Shown here: positions 1 through 5,869 of the stretch, in pieces
Numbering within the stretch: position 1 is the first letter of the stretch
Layout: every line of letters begins with the position of its first letter
Origin: Alphaproteobacteria bacterium TMED109
GTDB taxonomy: Bacteria; Pseudomonadota; Alphaproteobacteria; TMED109
DNA: 6,709 nt
Assembly: GCA_002171375.1 (NCBI GenBank)
Contig: NHFK01000007.1
Location: 33,354 to 40,062 of the forward strand
Direction: 5' to 3'
Notes under the pieces: model-generated
The model's input: only the letters and a program-made list of their open reading frames with translations
Database searches by the model: none
What the model was told of the DNA's origin: nothing
Position numbers and translations under genes: made by a program

Positions 1-617
1 GATAATCCTTTTTTTCTTATATCAGTTAAATAATTTTCCCAAATAGGAACTGAAGTTTTATCTCCACAAAAAAAATGATTTTTACTAATATTATTTTTAT
101 TCCATTTTTTTTTATCTATTTTATGCATACCTAGTTGTATTACCGAACCAATAATTTCAACTTTTTTACCTATTACTTTAGAAAGAACTTTCTTCGCAAC
201 TGCACCTGCTGCAACCCTCATAGCTGTTTCTCGTGCAGAAGATCTTCCTCCACCTCTATAATCTCTGATTCTATATTTTTCTTGATAGGTATAATCTGCA
301 TGAGAAGGTCTATAAATATCCTTAATATCTTGGTAATCTTTAGTTTTTTGGTCTTCATTTTTAATTAATAAAGCTATCGGTGTTCCCGTTGTTTTTCCTT
401 CAAAAACTCCTGAAGATATTCTCACAATATCTTTTTCTTTTCTTTGTGTTACAAATTTAGAGGAGCCTGGCTTTCTTTTATTTAGATCATGTTGAATATC
501 TTCCGGAGTTAATTTAATTCCAGGAGGTACTCCATCTATAACGCATCCTATTTCTGGTCCATGACTTTCACCAAAAGTAGTGTATCTAAAAATATTACCA
601 AAAGAGTTACTAGCCAT
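1..617 (-). CDS. aroC: Chorismate synthase, 5' part (3' end beyond left edge)
   Basis: Chorismate synthase makes chorismate from 5-enolpyruvylshikimate-3-phosphate, the last step of the shikimate pathway, in the cytoplasm with reduced FMN. Translating the minus strand from the ATG at 615-617 gives 205 codons with no stop up to the window edge, so the C-terminal part (the family is usually about 360 residues) is outside. Two family signatures are visible: GESHGPEIG at residues 16-24, containing the conserved His19, and the arginine-rich [22 protein letters not shown] stretch around residues 118-140. The start lies 2 bp after the fabI stop codon (TAG TA ATG) and has no clear Shine-Dalgarno, so translation is probably coupled to fabI. 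A lysine/asparagine-rich stretch near residues 169-180 fits the base composition. The product call is secure; only its end is unseen. Confidence 0.96.
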   Translation of the reverse strand, partial: MASNSFGNIFRYTTFGESHGPEIGCVIDGVPPGIKLTPEDIQHDLNKRKPGSSKFVTQRKEKDIVRISSGVFEGKTTGTPIALLIKNEDQKTKDYQDIKDIYRPSHADYTYQEKYRIRDYRGGGRSSARETAMRVAAGAVAKKVLSKVIGKKVEIIGSVIQLGMHKIDKKKWNKNNISKNHFFCGDKTSVPIWENYLTDIRKKGL

Positions 618-619
618 TA

Positions 620-1462
620 CTATACAACCGATATATCTGGAGCATCTGGGGATTTCATTCCAACAACATGATAACCAGAATCAACGTGTAAGATCTCACC
701 AGTAGTTCCAGACGATAAATTTGATAAAAGAAATAATGCTGCTCCTCCTACATCATCTAAATTAGTATTTCTTTTAAGAGGGGCATTATATTCATTCCAT
801 TTAAGAATATATCTAAAATCACCAATACCTGAAGCCGCTAAAGTTTTGACTGGTCCAGCTGAAATACCATTAACTCTTATTTCTCTTCCACCCAGATCAG
901 CAGCAAGGTACATAACACTGGCCTCTAGTGCCGCTTTGGCAACACCCATTACATTATAATGTGGAATTACTTTTTCTGCTCCATAGTAAGACAGTGTTAT
1001 CATACTTCCACCATCATTCATTATATTTGAGGCATAATTTGCTATTGCTGTAAAAGAATAACAGGAAATGTCCATAGATTGTAAAAAGTTCTTTCTAGAT
1101 GTTTCTATATACTTACCTTTAAGCTCTTCTTTGTCAGAATAGGCAATTGCATGAACAATGTAGTCTATTTTCCCATATTTTTTATAAATTTTATCAAATG
1201 TATCCTTTATAGATTTTTCATCTGATACGTCACATTCAAAAGTATCTCTAGCATTTGCTTTTTCAGCAAGAGGAACGATCCTTTTCTTTAACGCTTCTCC
1301 TTGGTAGGTTAAAATTATATCCGCACCGTTATCAGATAAAGTTTTTGTCACTCCCCATGCCAGTGATCTTTCATTTGCAACCCCCATTACAATTCCAATT
1401 TTATTTTTCATAATATTACTGTTAACTATAGGTTCTTGTTTTGAATTGTTTTTTGAGTCCAT
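620..1462 (-). CDS. fabI: Enoyl-[acyl-carrier-protein] reductase (NADH), FabI
   Basis: FabI reduces trans-2-enoyl-ACP in the last step of each type II fatty-acid elongation cycle. The 280-residue protein is a divergent short-chain dehydrogenase/reductase. It has the FabI form of the nucleotide loop (GVANERS, residues 27-33), Asp78-Val79 near the adenine site, and the FabI active site with Tyr159, Tyr169 and Lys176 (Tyr146, Tyr156 and Lys163 in E. coli). The [13 protein letters not shown] segment (201-213) precedes the substrate-binding loop. Ala107 aligns with E. coli Gly93, a site known from triclosan-resistant mutants, but Ala there is also natural in related bacteria. The start at 1462 is preceded by AGGA six bases upstream. 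The internal Met18 would give the usual family N-terminus but has no Shine-Dalgarno, so a polar extension of about 17 residues is predicted. The gene heads an operon with aroC and is divergent from pdxH. Confidence 0.96.
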   Translation of the reverse strand: MDSKNNSKQEPIVNSNIMKNKIGIVMGVANERSLAWGVTKTLSDNGADIILTYQGEALKKRIVPLAEKANARDTFECDVSDEKSIKDTFDKIYKKYGKIDYIVHAIAYSDKEELKGKYIETSRKNFLQSMDISCYSFTAIANYASNIMNDGGSMITLSYYGAEKVIPHYNVMGVAKAALEASVMYLAADLGGREIRVNGISAGPVKTLAASGIGDFRYILKWNEYNAPLKRNTNLDDVGGAALFLLSNLSSGTTGEILHVDSGYHVVGMKSPDAPDISVV

Positions 1463-1517
1463 ATTTTTTCCTAGTATAAATAAATTATTTTTTAAAGAAT
1501 ATGTTTTTGATTTAATT

Positions 1518-1546
1518 ATTATAAAAAATTTAATAAAAATTATCTA
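1518..1546 (-). promoter_or_regulatory. Candidate sigma-70 promoter for fabI-aroC
   Basis: Reading the minus strand, there is a perfect TATAAT (1518-1523) and, after a 17-bp spacer, TAGATA (1541-1546), which matches 4 of 6 bases of the -35 consensus. Transcription would begin near 1511, giving a leader of about 50 nt before the fabI ATG. The intergenic DNA is extremely AT-rich, so chance TATAAT matches are common; the call rests mainly on the correct spacing and position. Confidence 0.4.
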
Positions 1547-1564
1547 ATTAAGAATATTATCCTA

Positions 1565-1570
1565 TATAAT
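1565..1570 (+). promoter_or_regulatory. Candidate -10 element for pdxH
   Basis: A perfect TATAAT lies 29 bases before the pdxH start codon, inside the 137-bp divergent region shared with fabI. No convincing -35 hexamer stands 16-18 bp upstream, and overlapping TATATA/TATAAA runs follow, so the exact start site is uncertain. The rest of the 1463-1599 gap shows only AT-rich sequence, with no obvious operator or hairpin. Confidence 0.3.
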
Positions 1571-1599
1571 ATTATATAAATAAATATATAAGGATTGTC

Positions 1600-2202
1600 A
1601 TGAAAAGTGAAGAGTTTAAAAAGTTTTCTGACCCTATGAAGCTTTTTTCTTTATGGTTAGATGAAGCAAAAAATAAAGAAATTAATGATTATAATGCGTG
1701 TTGTCTGGCAACTTGTGATGCAGCCGGCATACCTTCTGCGAGAATGATTCTTTTAAAAAAATTTGATGAAAGGGGCTTTGTTTTTTTCACTAATTTGCAA
1801 AGCAGAAAGGCAAAAGAATTTGAGAGAAATGTTAGAGTTGCATTATGTTTTCATTGGAAGTCTCTTAAAAAACAAATAAGAATTGAGGGGCCATTATTAG
1901 AACTACCTAAAAATGAAGCTGATACATATTTTCAAAGTAGAGCGAGAGATAGTCAAATAGGTGCTTGGGCAAGTCAACAATCAAGCTATCTACCTAAAGG
2001 CTATAAAAGTTTAGAAGAAAAAATAGAATTTTATGAAAGTAAGTTTAAAAATCAGGTTGTTCCTAGACCTAGTTTTTGGGGTGGTAGAATAGTTGTCCCA
2101 GAAAGAATAGAATTTTGGAAAGATGTAAAAAACAGATTACATGAAAGGATGCTTTTTAAAGCAGATAATGAAAATTGGCTTAAAGAATATTTGTACCCAT
2201 AA
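1600..2202 (+). CDS. pdxH: Pyridoxamine 5'-phosphate oxidase
   Basis: PdxH uses FMN and oxygen to oxidise pyridoxine or pyridoxamine 5'-phosphate to pyridoxal 5'-phosphate, in vitamin B6 synthesis and salvage. The 200-residue product aligns along its length with E. coli PdxH. FMN-contacting segments are RMILLK (48-53) and TNLQSRK (64-70). Tyr110, Arg114 and Ser118 match the phosphate-binding Tyr129, Arg133 and Ser137 of E. coli. The C-terminal signature PRPSFWGG...EFWKDVKNRLHERM (155-184) carries Arg179 and His181 (E. coli Arg197 and His199). The protein begins about 19 residues later than E. coli PdxH and so lacks the lid residues Arg14 and Tyr17. The upstream frame reaches a stop at 1567-1569 with no other start codon, so this short N-terminus is real. 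The Shine-Dalgarno AAGGA (1590-1594) sits 5 nt before the ATG. Its stop codon touches the stop codon of the convergent MaoC gene. Confidence 0.96.
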   Translation: MKSEEFKKFSDPMKLFSLWLDEAKNKEINDYNACCLATCDAAGIPSARMILLKKFDERGFVFFTNLQSRKAKEFERNVRVALCFHWKSLKKQIRIEGPLLELPKNEADTYFQSRARDSQIGAWASQQSSYLPKGYKSLEEKIEFYESKFKNQVVPRPSFWGGRIVVPERIEFWKDVKNRLHERMLFKADNENWLKEYLYP

Positions 2203-2661
2203 TTAACTTGAAGGATATAAAACTCCTAAAGTTTCAGCCACACATGCTGGTTTATCTTCTCCCTCAATTTCTATAGTAAGCTCATTTTTTATTTTAAAGC
2301 CAGATTTAGAAGGAGTGACTTCTAATAGCTTAAAAGAGCCTCTTAAATTAGATCCCGCTTTTACAGGAGATAAGAATCTTACTTTATCTAATCCATAATT
2401 AACAGAGTGAGCTATATTCTTAACTTCATATGTATTATAACTCATCCAAGGAGCTAAGGATAAAGTTAAAAATCCATGGGCTATTGTAGAGCCAAAAGGA
2501 CCTTTCTTAGATTTTTCTTCATCTAAATGTATCCATTGGTAATCTTCCGTCGCTTTGGCAAATTCATTAATTCTATTTTGTGAAACATTGACCCATGGGC
2601 TTTTACCTGTAATTTTTCCTATATATTCTTTAAGTTCTTCTATGGATTCTAAAGTAATCAT
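2203..2661 (-). CDS. MaoC-like (R)-specific enoyl-CoA hydratase-type protein
   Basis: This is a 152-residue single hot-dog-fold protein of the MaoC/NodN dehydratase family. Its hydratase-2 motif runs from ATEDYQWIH (residues 37-45) to STIAHGFLTLSL (58-69). Asp40 and His45 have the same five-residue spacing as the catalytic Asp/His pair of (R)-specific enoyl-CoA hydratases such as PhaJ. NYGLDKVRFLSPVKAGS (88-104) is the usual second half of the fold. Family members hydrate 2-enoyl-CoAs to (R)-3-hydroxyacyl-CoAs, but many act on unknown acyl-CoA substrates, so the physiological substrate is not assigned. The start at 2661 is well supported by GAGGAG (2668-2673), 6 nt upstream. It is transcribed alone, divergent from msrB, and its last codon touches the convergent pdxH. 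A beta-oxidation operon lies nearby, but msrB separates the two, so shared function is only inference. Confidence 0.88.
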   Translation of the reverse strand: MITLESIEELKEYIGKITGKSPWVNVSQNRINEFAKATEDYQWIHLDEEKSKKGPFGSTIAHGFLTLSLAPWMSYNTYEVKNIAHSVNYGLDKVRFLSPVKAGSNLRGSFKLLEVTPSKSGFKIKNELTIEIEGEDKPACVAETLGVLYPSS

Positions 2662-2667
2662 CTAAAT

Positions 2668-2673
2668 CTCCTC
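2668..2673 (-). promoter_or_regulatory. Strong Shine-Dalgarno of the MaoC gene
   Basis: GAGGAG on the minus strand lies 6 nt from the ATG at 2659-2661. It is the longest anti-16S match in front of any gene whose start is visible here, and it fixes the start of the MaoC-like gene. Confidence 0.75.
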
Positions 2674-2696
2674 GTATTGAATTTTTTGAGTATTAT

Positions 2697-2705
2697 ATTA
2701 TATCA
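2697..2705 (-). promoter_or_regulatory. Candidate extended -10 promoter of the MaoC gene
   Basis: The minus strand reads TGATATAAT, a perfect extended -10 element (TGnTATAAT), with a second overlapping TATAAT at 2692-2697. Transcription would start near 2690, leaving a leader of roughly 28 nt that includes the GAGGAG ribosome site. A -35 box is poor, which extended -10 promoters tolerate. Confidence 0.45.
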
Positions 2706-2708
2706 ATA

Positions 2709-2738
2709 TTTACATATATACCTAATATGTTTTATAAA
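2709..2738 (+). promoter_or_regulatory. Candidate sigma-70 promoter of msrB
   Basis: TTTACA (2709-2714, 5 of 6 bases of the -35 consensus) is followed after 18 bp by TATAAA (2733-2738, 5 of 6 of the -10 consensus). Transcription would start near 2745, immediately ahead of the AGGA ribosome site at 2748-2751, so the leader would be only about 13 nt. It overlaps the neighbourhood of the divergent MaoC promoter. No operator-like palindrome is evident. Confidence 0.45.
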
Positions 2739-2757
2739 ATAAATTATAGGATATTAA

Positions 2758-3132
2758 ATGACCACTATAAAAAGAAATAAACTCACTGATCAACAATTTG
2801 CTGTAGCCAGAGAAGGCGCAACTGAACCTCCATTTAGTGGAGTGTACAATGATGAAAAAAGAAAAGGTATTTATCTTTGTGTCACATGTGACCAAAAACT
2901 ATTTGATTCAAAAACTAAATATGAAAGTGGTTCAGGTTGGCCCGCTTTTTATGCCCCATATAACGAAGCAAATATAGTTAATATTCAGGACAGCTCACAT
3001 GGTATGATTAGAACTGAAGTAAAATGTAGTAAATGTGATTCACATTTAGGGCATGTTTTTCCTGATGGACCTCAGCCTACGGGATTAAGATATTGTATTA
3101 ATTCTATTGTGCTTAACTTTATTGAAGAATAA
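2758..3132 (+). CDS. msrB: Peptide-methionine (R)-S-oxide reductase, MsrB
   Basis: MsrB repairs oxidised proteins by reducing the R epimer of methionine sulfoxide. The 124-residue protein is a complete single-domain MsrB of normal length. Two CxxC pairs that bind structural zinc are present (Cys41/Cys44 and Cys90/Cys93), as are SGSGWPAF (57-64), the [10 protein letters not shown] segment (96-105) and the catalytic Cys113 in RYCINS. The site that often carries the resolving cysteine (SGCGWP in E. coli-type MsrB) is Ser59, and the protein has no cysteine beyond the four zinc ligands and Cys113. It is therefore a one-cysteine type whose sulfenic acid must be reduced by an outside partner. The start is supported by AGGA (2748-2751), 6 nt before the ATG. 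No MsrA is visible nearby. The gene ends 2 bp from the convergent FadB-like gene. Confidence 0.95.
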   Translation: MTTIKRNKLTDQQFAVAREGATEPPFSGVYNDEKRKGIYLCVTCDQKLFDSKTKYESGSGWPAFYAPYNEANIVNIQDSSHGMIRTEVKCSKCDSHLGHVFPDGPQPTGLRYCINSIVLNFIEE

Positions 3133-3134
3133 TA

Positions 3135-4643
3135 TTAAATAGTTTTAATTATATTTATGATCTTTTCGTTAAGTACAAACCTTGATCCTAGAGTTTTTGC
3201 ATATTCATCATTTTCATTTATGAATTCATTAATTCCATTTCTTTTTACCCATTGAAAGGCTCCTCCAGTCCATACTGGAAATCCAATATTTTTTAAAACC
3301 ATATAGTCACATAACTCAGGATTTTTAAAATCAGAATATTTAAAATAATTATAAAAAATATTGTTTATAGAACTATATAGAAGTCTTTTTTCAACTTCTT
3401 TGACAGATGGTTGAATTTTAGACATAGGAACCAGATCAGTTAAATCAGGCCATAAGTTTTTCTTACCGTCTTTATAATCATAAAATCCTTTATTGTTTGA
3501 TAAACCGTTTCTATTAATTTTTTGCATTGATCTAATTAGTGAAGCAGTTGATGCATCGGTTGAGTCCAGTTGATTTATTACACATTGTATTTCTAGCTTA
3601 TCAGCAAATTCTAGAGGCCCACTTTTAAAATCTAATCTTCTTCCAGCATTTTCAATTAAAGCAGCTGAAACTCCACTCAATAAAAGTCTCACGCCTTCTG
3701 CTGCATAATTTTCTTCAAAAGAATTTTTAAATTTTTTAATCACTTCATCTTTAAATTTGCTTAAAGGGCTATGTAATACTAATGTTTCAAACATTGACTG
3801 TGTTTCAATATTTTGGGTTAGCCAAGTAAAATTTCTCGCTTCAATTTTAAGACCAGAATTAATATCTGTATTTAATCCTTCATAAATTGAACTAATTAAT
3901 ATTTTGACAGAAGGATAGTGATTGGATGTATCTGCATGTAAGGCTGCAATTTTTGTTATAAAATACCCTAAATTCTTTGCACTAAAAGGGTTAGGTTGAG
4001 AATTTATAAGCTTTTTATTATCCCAATTTTGTAATGATTGTGGATTTTTAATAATATATTTTTTAGCTTTATTTACTAATTGATTTTCATCTGCAATTTC
4101 ATTCACCAGATTAAGTTGAAGAGCTTCTTCAGCTGATATAGTTTTATCACTTAAAAATAAATTTATACTTTCATTGATACCGATTTGTCTTGGTAGTCTC
4201 TGAGTCCCTCCTATTGCTGGTATTATAGAATATTTTGTGTTTTTAAAGTAAAATTTAGTATCACTGCCTTCTTGAGCAATCCTATAATGACTATGAAGAA
4301 TGATCTCTAATCCACCTAGTTTAATTTTACCCTTAACTATACTTACTATAGGCTTTCCTAAAGTTTCTAATTTTCTTAGAGTCTTACTTAATTTGGTAAT
4401 AGTATTAAATATTGACTCTGAATTTTCTAGTGAAAAAATAAAATTTAAATCATAATTATAGTTATAATTATTATGATCAGTAGAAATTATAATACCTTTT
4501 ATATCTTTTTTATTAGAGATAAAATCTATAGCTTTTTTAAAATCATTTATGAATTCTGCATTAATTAAAGTATTCTTAGAATTTATTATAAGATTTACAA
4601 TACCTTGGTCGTCATTAATGAGTTTAATATTATTTAAATTCAT
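3135..4643 (-). CDS. FadB/FadJ-like beta-oxidation alpha subunit lacking the NAD-binding domain
   Basis: This 502-residue protein resembles the multifunctional alpha subunit (2-enoyl-CoA hydratase plus 3-hydroxyacyl-CoA dehydrogenase), which is normally about 700-720 residues. Residues 1-185 form a crotonase domain (GKPIVSIVKGKIKLGGLE, then IIPAIGGTQRLPRQIG). Residues 240-295 match the linker helices (GLKIEARNF). Residues 305-400 and 412-490 match the two C-terminal dehydrogenase helical domains (SGPLEFAD; GFPVWTGGAFQW at 454-465). The Rossmann domain expected between residues 295 and 305, about 190 residues with GxGxxG and the catalytic His/Glu, is absent, and there is no room for it in another frame. 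In the crotonase part, Glu113 matches E. coli Glu119, but Asn135 replaces Glu139, and the first oxyanion-hole region is an Asn/Tyr run (58-65). The start overlaps the thiolase stop (TAATG). It may be a structural partner of the thiolase, an altered enzyme or a decaying gene. The fold is confident, the activity is not. Confidence 0.85.
   Translation of the reverse strand: MNLNNIKLINDDQGIVNLIINSKNTLINAEFINDFKKAIDFISNKKDIKGIIISTDHNNYNYNYDLNFIFSLENSESIFNTITKLSKTLRKLETLGKPIVSIVKGKIKLGGLEIILHSHYRIAQEGSDTKFYFKNTKYSIIPAIGGTQRLPRQIGINESINLFLSDKTISAEEALQLNLVNEIADENQLVNKAKKYIIKNPQSLQNWDNKKLINSQPNPFSAKNLGYFITKIAALHADTSNHYPSVKILISSIYEGLNTDINSGLKIEARNFTWLTQNIETQSMFETLVLHSPLSKFKDEVIKKFKNSFEENYAAEGVRLLLSGVSAALIENAGRRLDFKSGPLEFADKLEIQCVINQLDSTDASTASLIRSMQKINRNGLSNNKGFYDYKDGKKNLWPDLTDLVPMSKIQPSVKEVEKRLLYSSINNIFYNYFKYSDFKNPELCDYMVLKNIGFPVWTGGAFQWVKRNGINEFINENDEYAKTLGSRFVLNEKIINIIKTI
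4452..4471. repeat. Short AT-only inverted repeat inside the FadB-like gene
   Basis: ATAATTATA (4452-4460) and TATAATTAT (4463-4471) are perfect 9-bp inverted arms with a 2-base spacer. They lie within codons for the Asn/Tyr low-complexity run (about residues 58-65). The repeat most likely reflects alternating AAT/TAT codons; no regulatory role is evident. Confidence 0.35.
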
Positions 4644-5848
4644 TAAATTCTTTCAATTATGGTTGCTGTTCCCATTCCTGCGCCAACGCATAATGTAATA
4701 AGTCCTGTAGATAAATCTCTTCTTTCTAATTCGTCTAAAACCGTTCCTAATATTATTGCACCTGTTGCACCTAAAGGATGACCAAGAGCTATAGCTCCTC
4801 CATTCACATTAACTTTTGAATGATCAATATTTAATGCTTCCATAAAACGTAAGACTACGGCCGCAAAAGCTTCATTCATTTCAAATAAATCAATATCTGA
4901 AGCTTTCATATTAGCTTTCTTTAATGCTTTTTCTGCCGAATCAGCAGGTCCGGTTAACATTATAGTTGGCTCAGAACCAATTGATGCGAAGGACCTAATT
5001 TTAGCTCTAGCTTTTAATTCATATTTATCTGCCATTTTTTTATTACCTAGTAAAACTCCCGCAGCCCCATCAACAATTCCTGATGAGTTACCGGCGTGGT
5101 GTACGTGTTTTATAGCTTCTATTTCAGGATACTTTAAAATTGCAACATCGTTAAAACCTTGATTGCCCATTTGAGCAAATGAAGGCTCTAATGCTCCAAG
5201 TGATTGCATAGTAGTATCAGGCCTCATATATTCATCTACTTCTAGAATTGGTAAATTATTTTGATCTTTTACAGGAATAATAGAATTTTTAAATTTATTT
5301 TCTTTCCATGCTTCTGATGCTCTTTTTTGAGAACTAACGGCATAACTATCTACATCATTTCTAGTATAATTATATTTTGTAGCTAATAAATCAGCAGATA
5401 TTCCCTGAGGAACAAAATACGAATTATATGCTACTTTCGGGTCTGCCATCCATGCTCCTCCTGAGCTACCCAGTGGCACTCTAGACATAGATTCAACACC
5501 ACCACCTACTGATAAATCTGATTGACCAGACATTACTTGAGCTGCAGCAATGTTAACAGCTTCTAAACCTGATGCACAAAACCTGTCTACTTGTACGCCG
5601 CTCACTGTCTGATCCCATTTAGCTTCCAATACGGCTGTTCTAGCTATATCTGCACCTTGTTCTCCAACAGGATGGACACATCCTAAAACAACATCATCCA
5701 CATCTTCAGTATTTAAATTATTTCTACTTTCTATAGATTTAAGAACTTTAGAAGCTAATTGTACGGGTGAAACCTCGTTTAAGGAACCACTTTTTTTCCC
5801 CTTACCTCGAGGTGTTCTAACTGTATCAAAAATTAGAGCTTCGTTCAT
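4643..5848 (-). CDS. Acetyl-CoA acyltransferase (thiolase, FadA/FadI-like)
   Basis: A 401-residue thiolase that would cleave 3-ketoacyl-CoA with CoA to acetyl-CoA and a shortened acyl-CoA, or run in reverse as acetoacetyl-CoA synthase. All catalytic parts are intact: nucleophile Cys91 in DRFCASGLEA, GGGVESMSR (115-123), NEAFA (325-329), His357 in GHPLGATG and Cys387 in LCVGAGMG. The N-terminus (ALIFDTVRTPRGKGKKSGSL) is that of proteobacterial thiolases often annotated as acetyl-CoA C-acetyltransferase; the beta-oxidation context favours a degradative role, and chain-length preference cannot be read from the sequence. The start is supported by AAGGGG (5855-5860), 6 nt upstream. It follows the acyl-CoA dehydrogenase by 21 bp, and its stop overlaps the start of the FadB-like gene by one base, so the two are probably made in coupled amounts, as expected for alpha and beta subunits of one complex. 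Confidence 0.94.
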   Translation of the reverse strand: MNEALIFDTVRTPRGKGKKSGSLNEVSPVQLASKVLKSIESRNNLNTEDVDDVVLGCVHPVGEQGADIARTAVLEAKWDQTVSGVQVDRFCASGLEAVNIAAAQVMSGQSDLSVGGGVESMSRVPLGSSGGAWMADPKVAYNSYFVPQGISADLLATKYNYTRNDVDSYAVSSQKRASEAWKENKFKNSIIPVKDQNNLPILEVDEYMRPDTTMQSLGALEPSFAQMGNQGFNDVAILKYPEIEAIKHVHHAGNSSGIVDGAAGVLLGNKKMADKYELKARAKIRSFASIGSEPTIMLTGPADSAEKALKKANMKASDIDLFEMNEAFAAVVLRFMEALNIDHSKVNVNGGAIALGHPLGATGAIILGTVLDELERRDLSTGLITLCVGAGMGTATIIERI

Positions 5849-5869
5849 TTTATTCCCCTTTTTATAATA

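Noticed and set aside
135..368. Plus-strand open frame of 77 codons
   Set aside because: It lies wholly antisense to aroC, whose conserved signatures are on the other strand in this same interval. Its composition (Phe/Ser/Asn-rich) is what an antisense frame of AT-rich coding DNA gives, and no ribosome site was found.
1463..1599. Possible small RNA, riboswitch or operator in the fabI/pdxH gap
   Set aside because: The region is almost entirely A and T with no stable stem, no conserved riboswitch-like core and no clear palindrome; only promoter-like elements can be supported.
3109..3177. GTGCTTAAC and GTTAAGTAC as an inverted repeat or terminator near the msrB end
   Set aside because: The arms are about 50 bases apart, include a mismatch or wobble, and lack a following T-run; this is not a plausible intrinsic terminator.
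3135..4643. FadB-like gene as a frameshifted pseudogene hiding the missing domain
   Set aside because: The frame is continuous, and the junction near residues 295-305 has no extra DNA that could encode a 190-residue domain in another frame. The domain is deleted rather than frameshifted.
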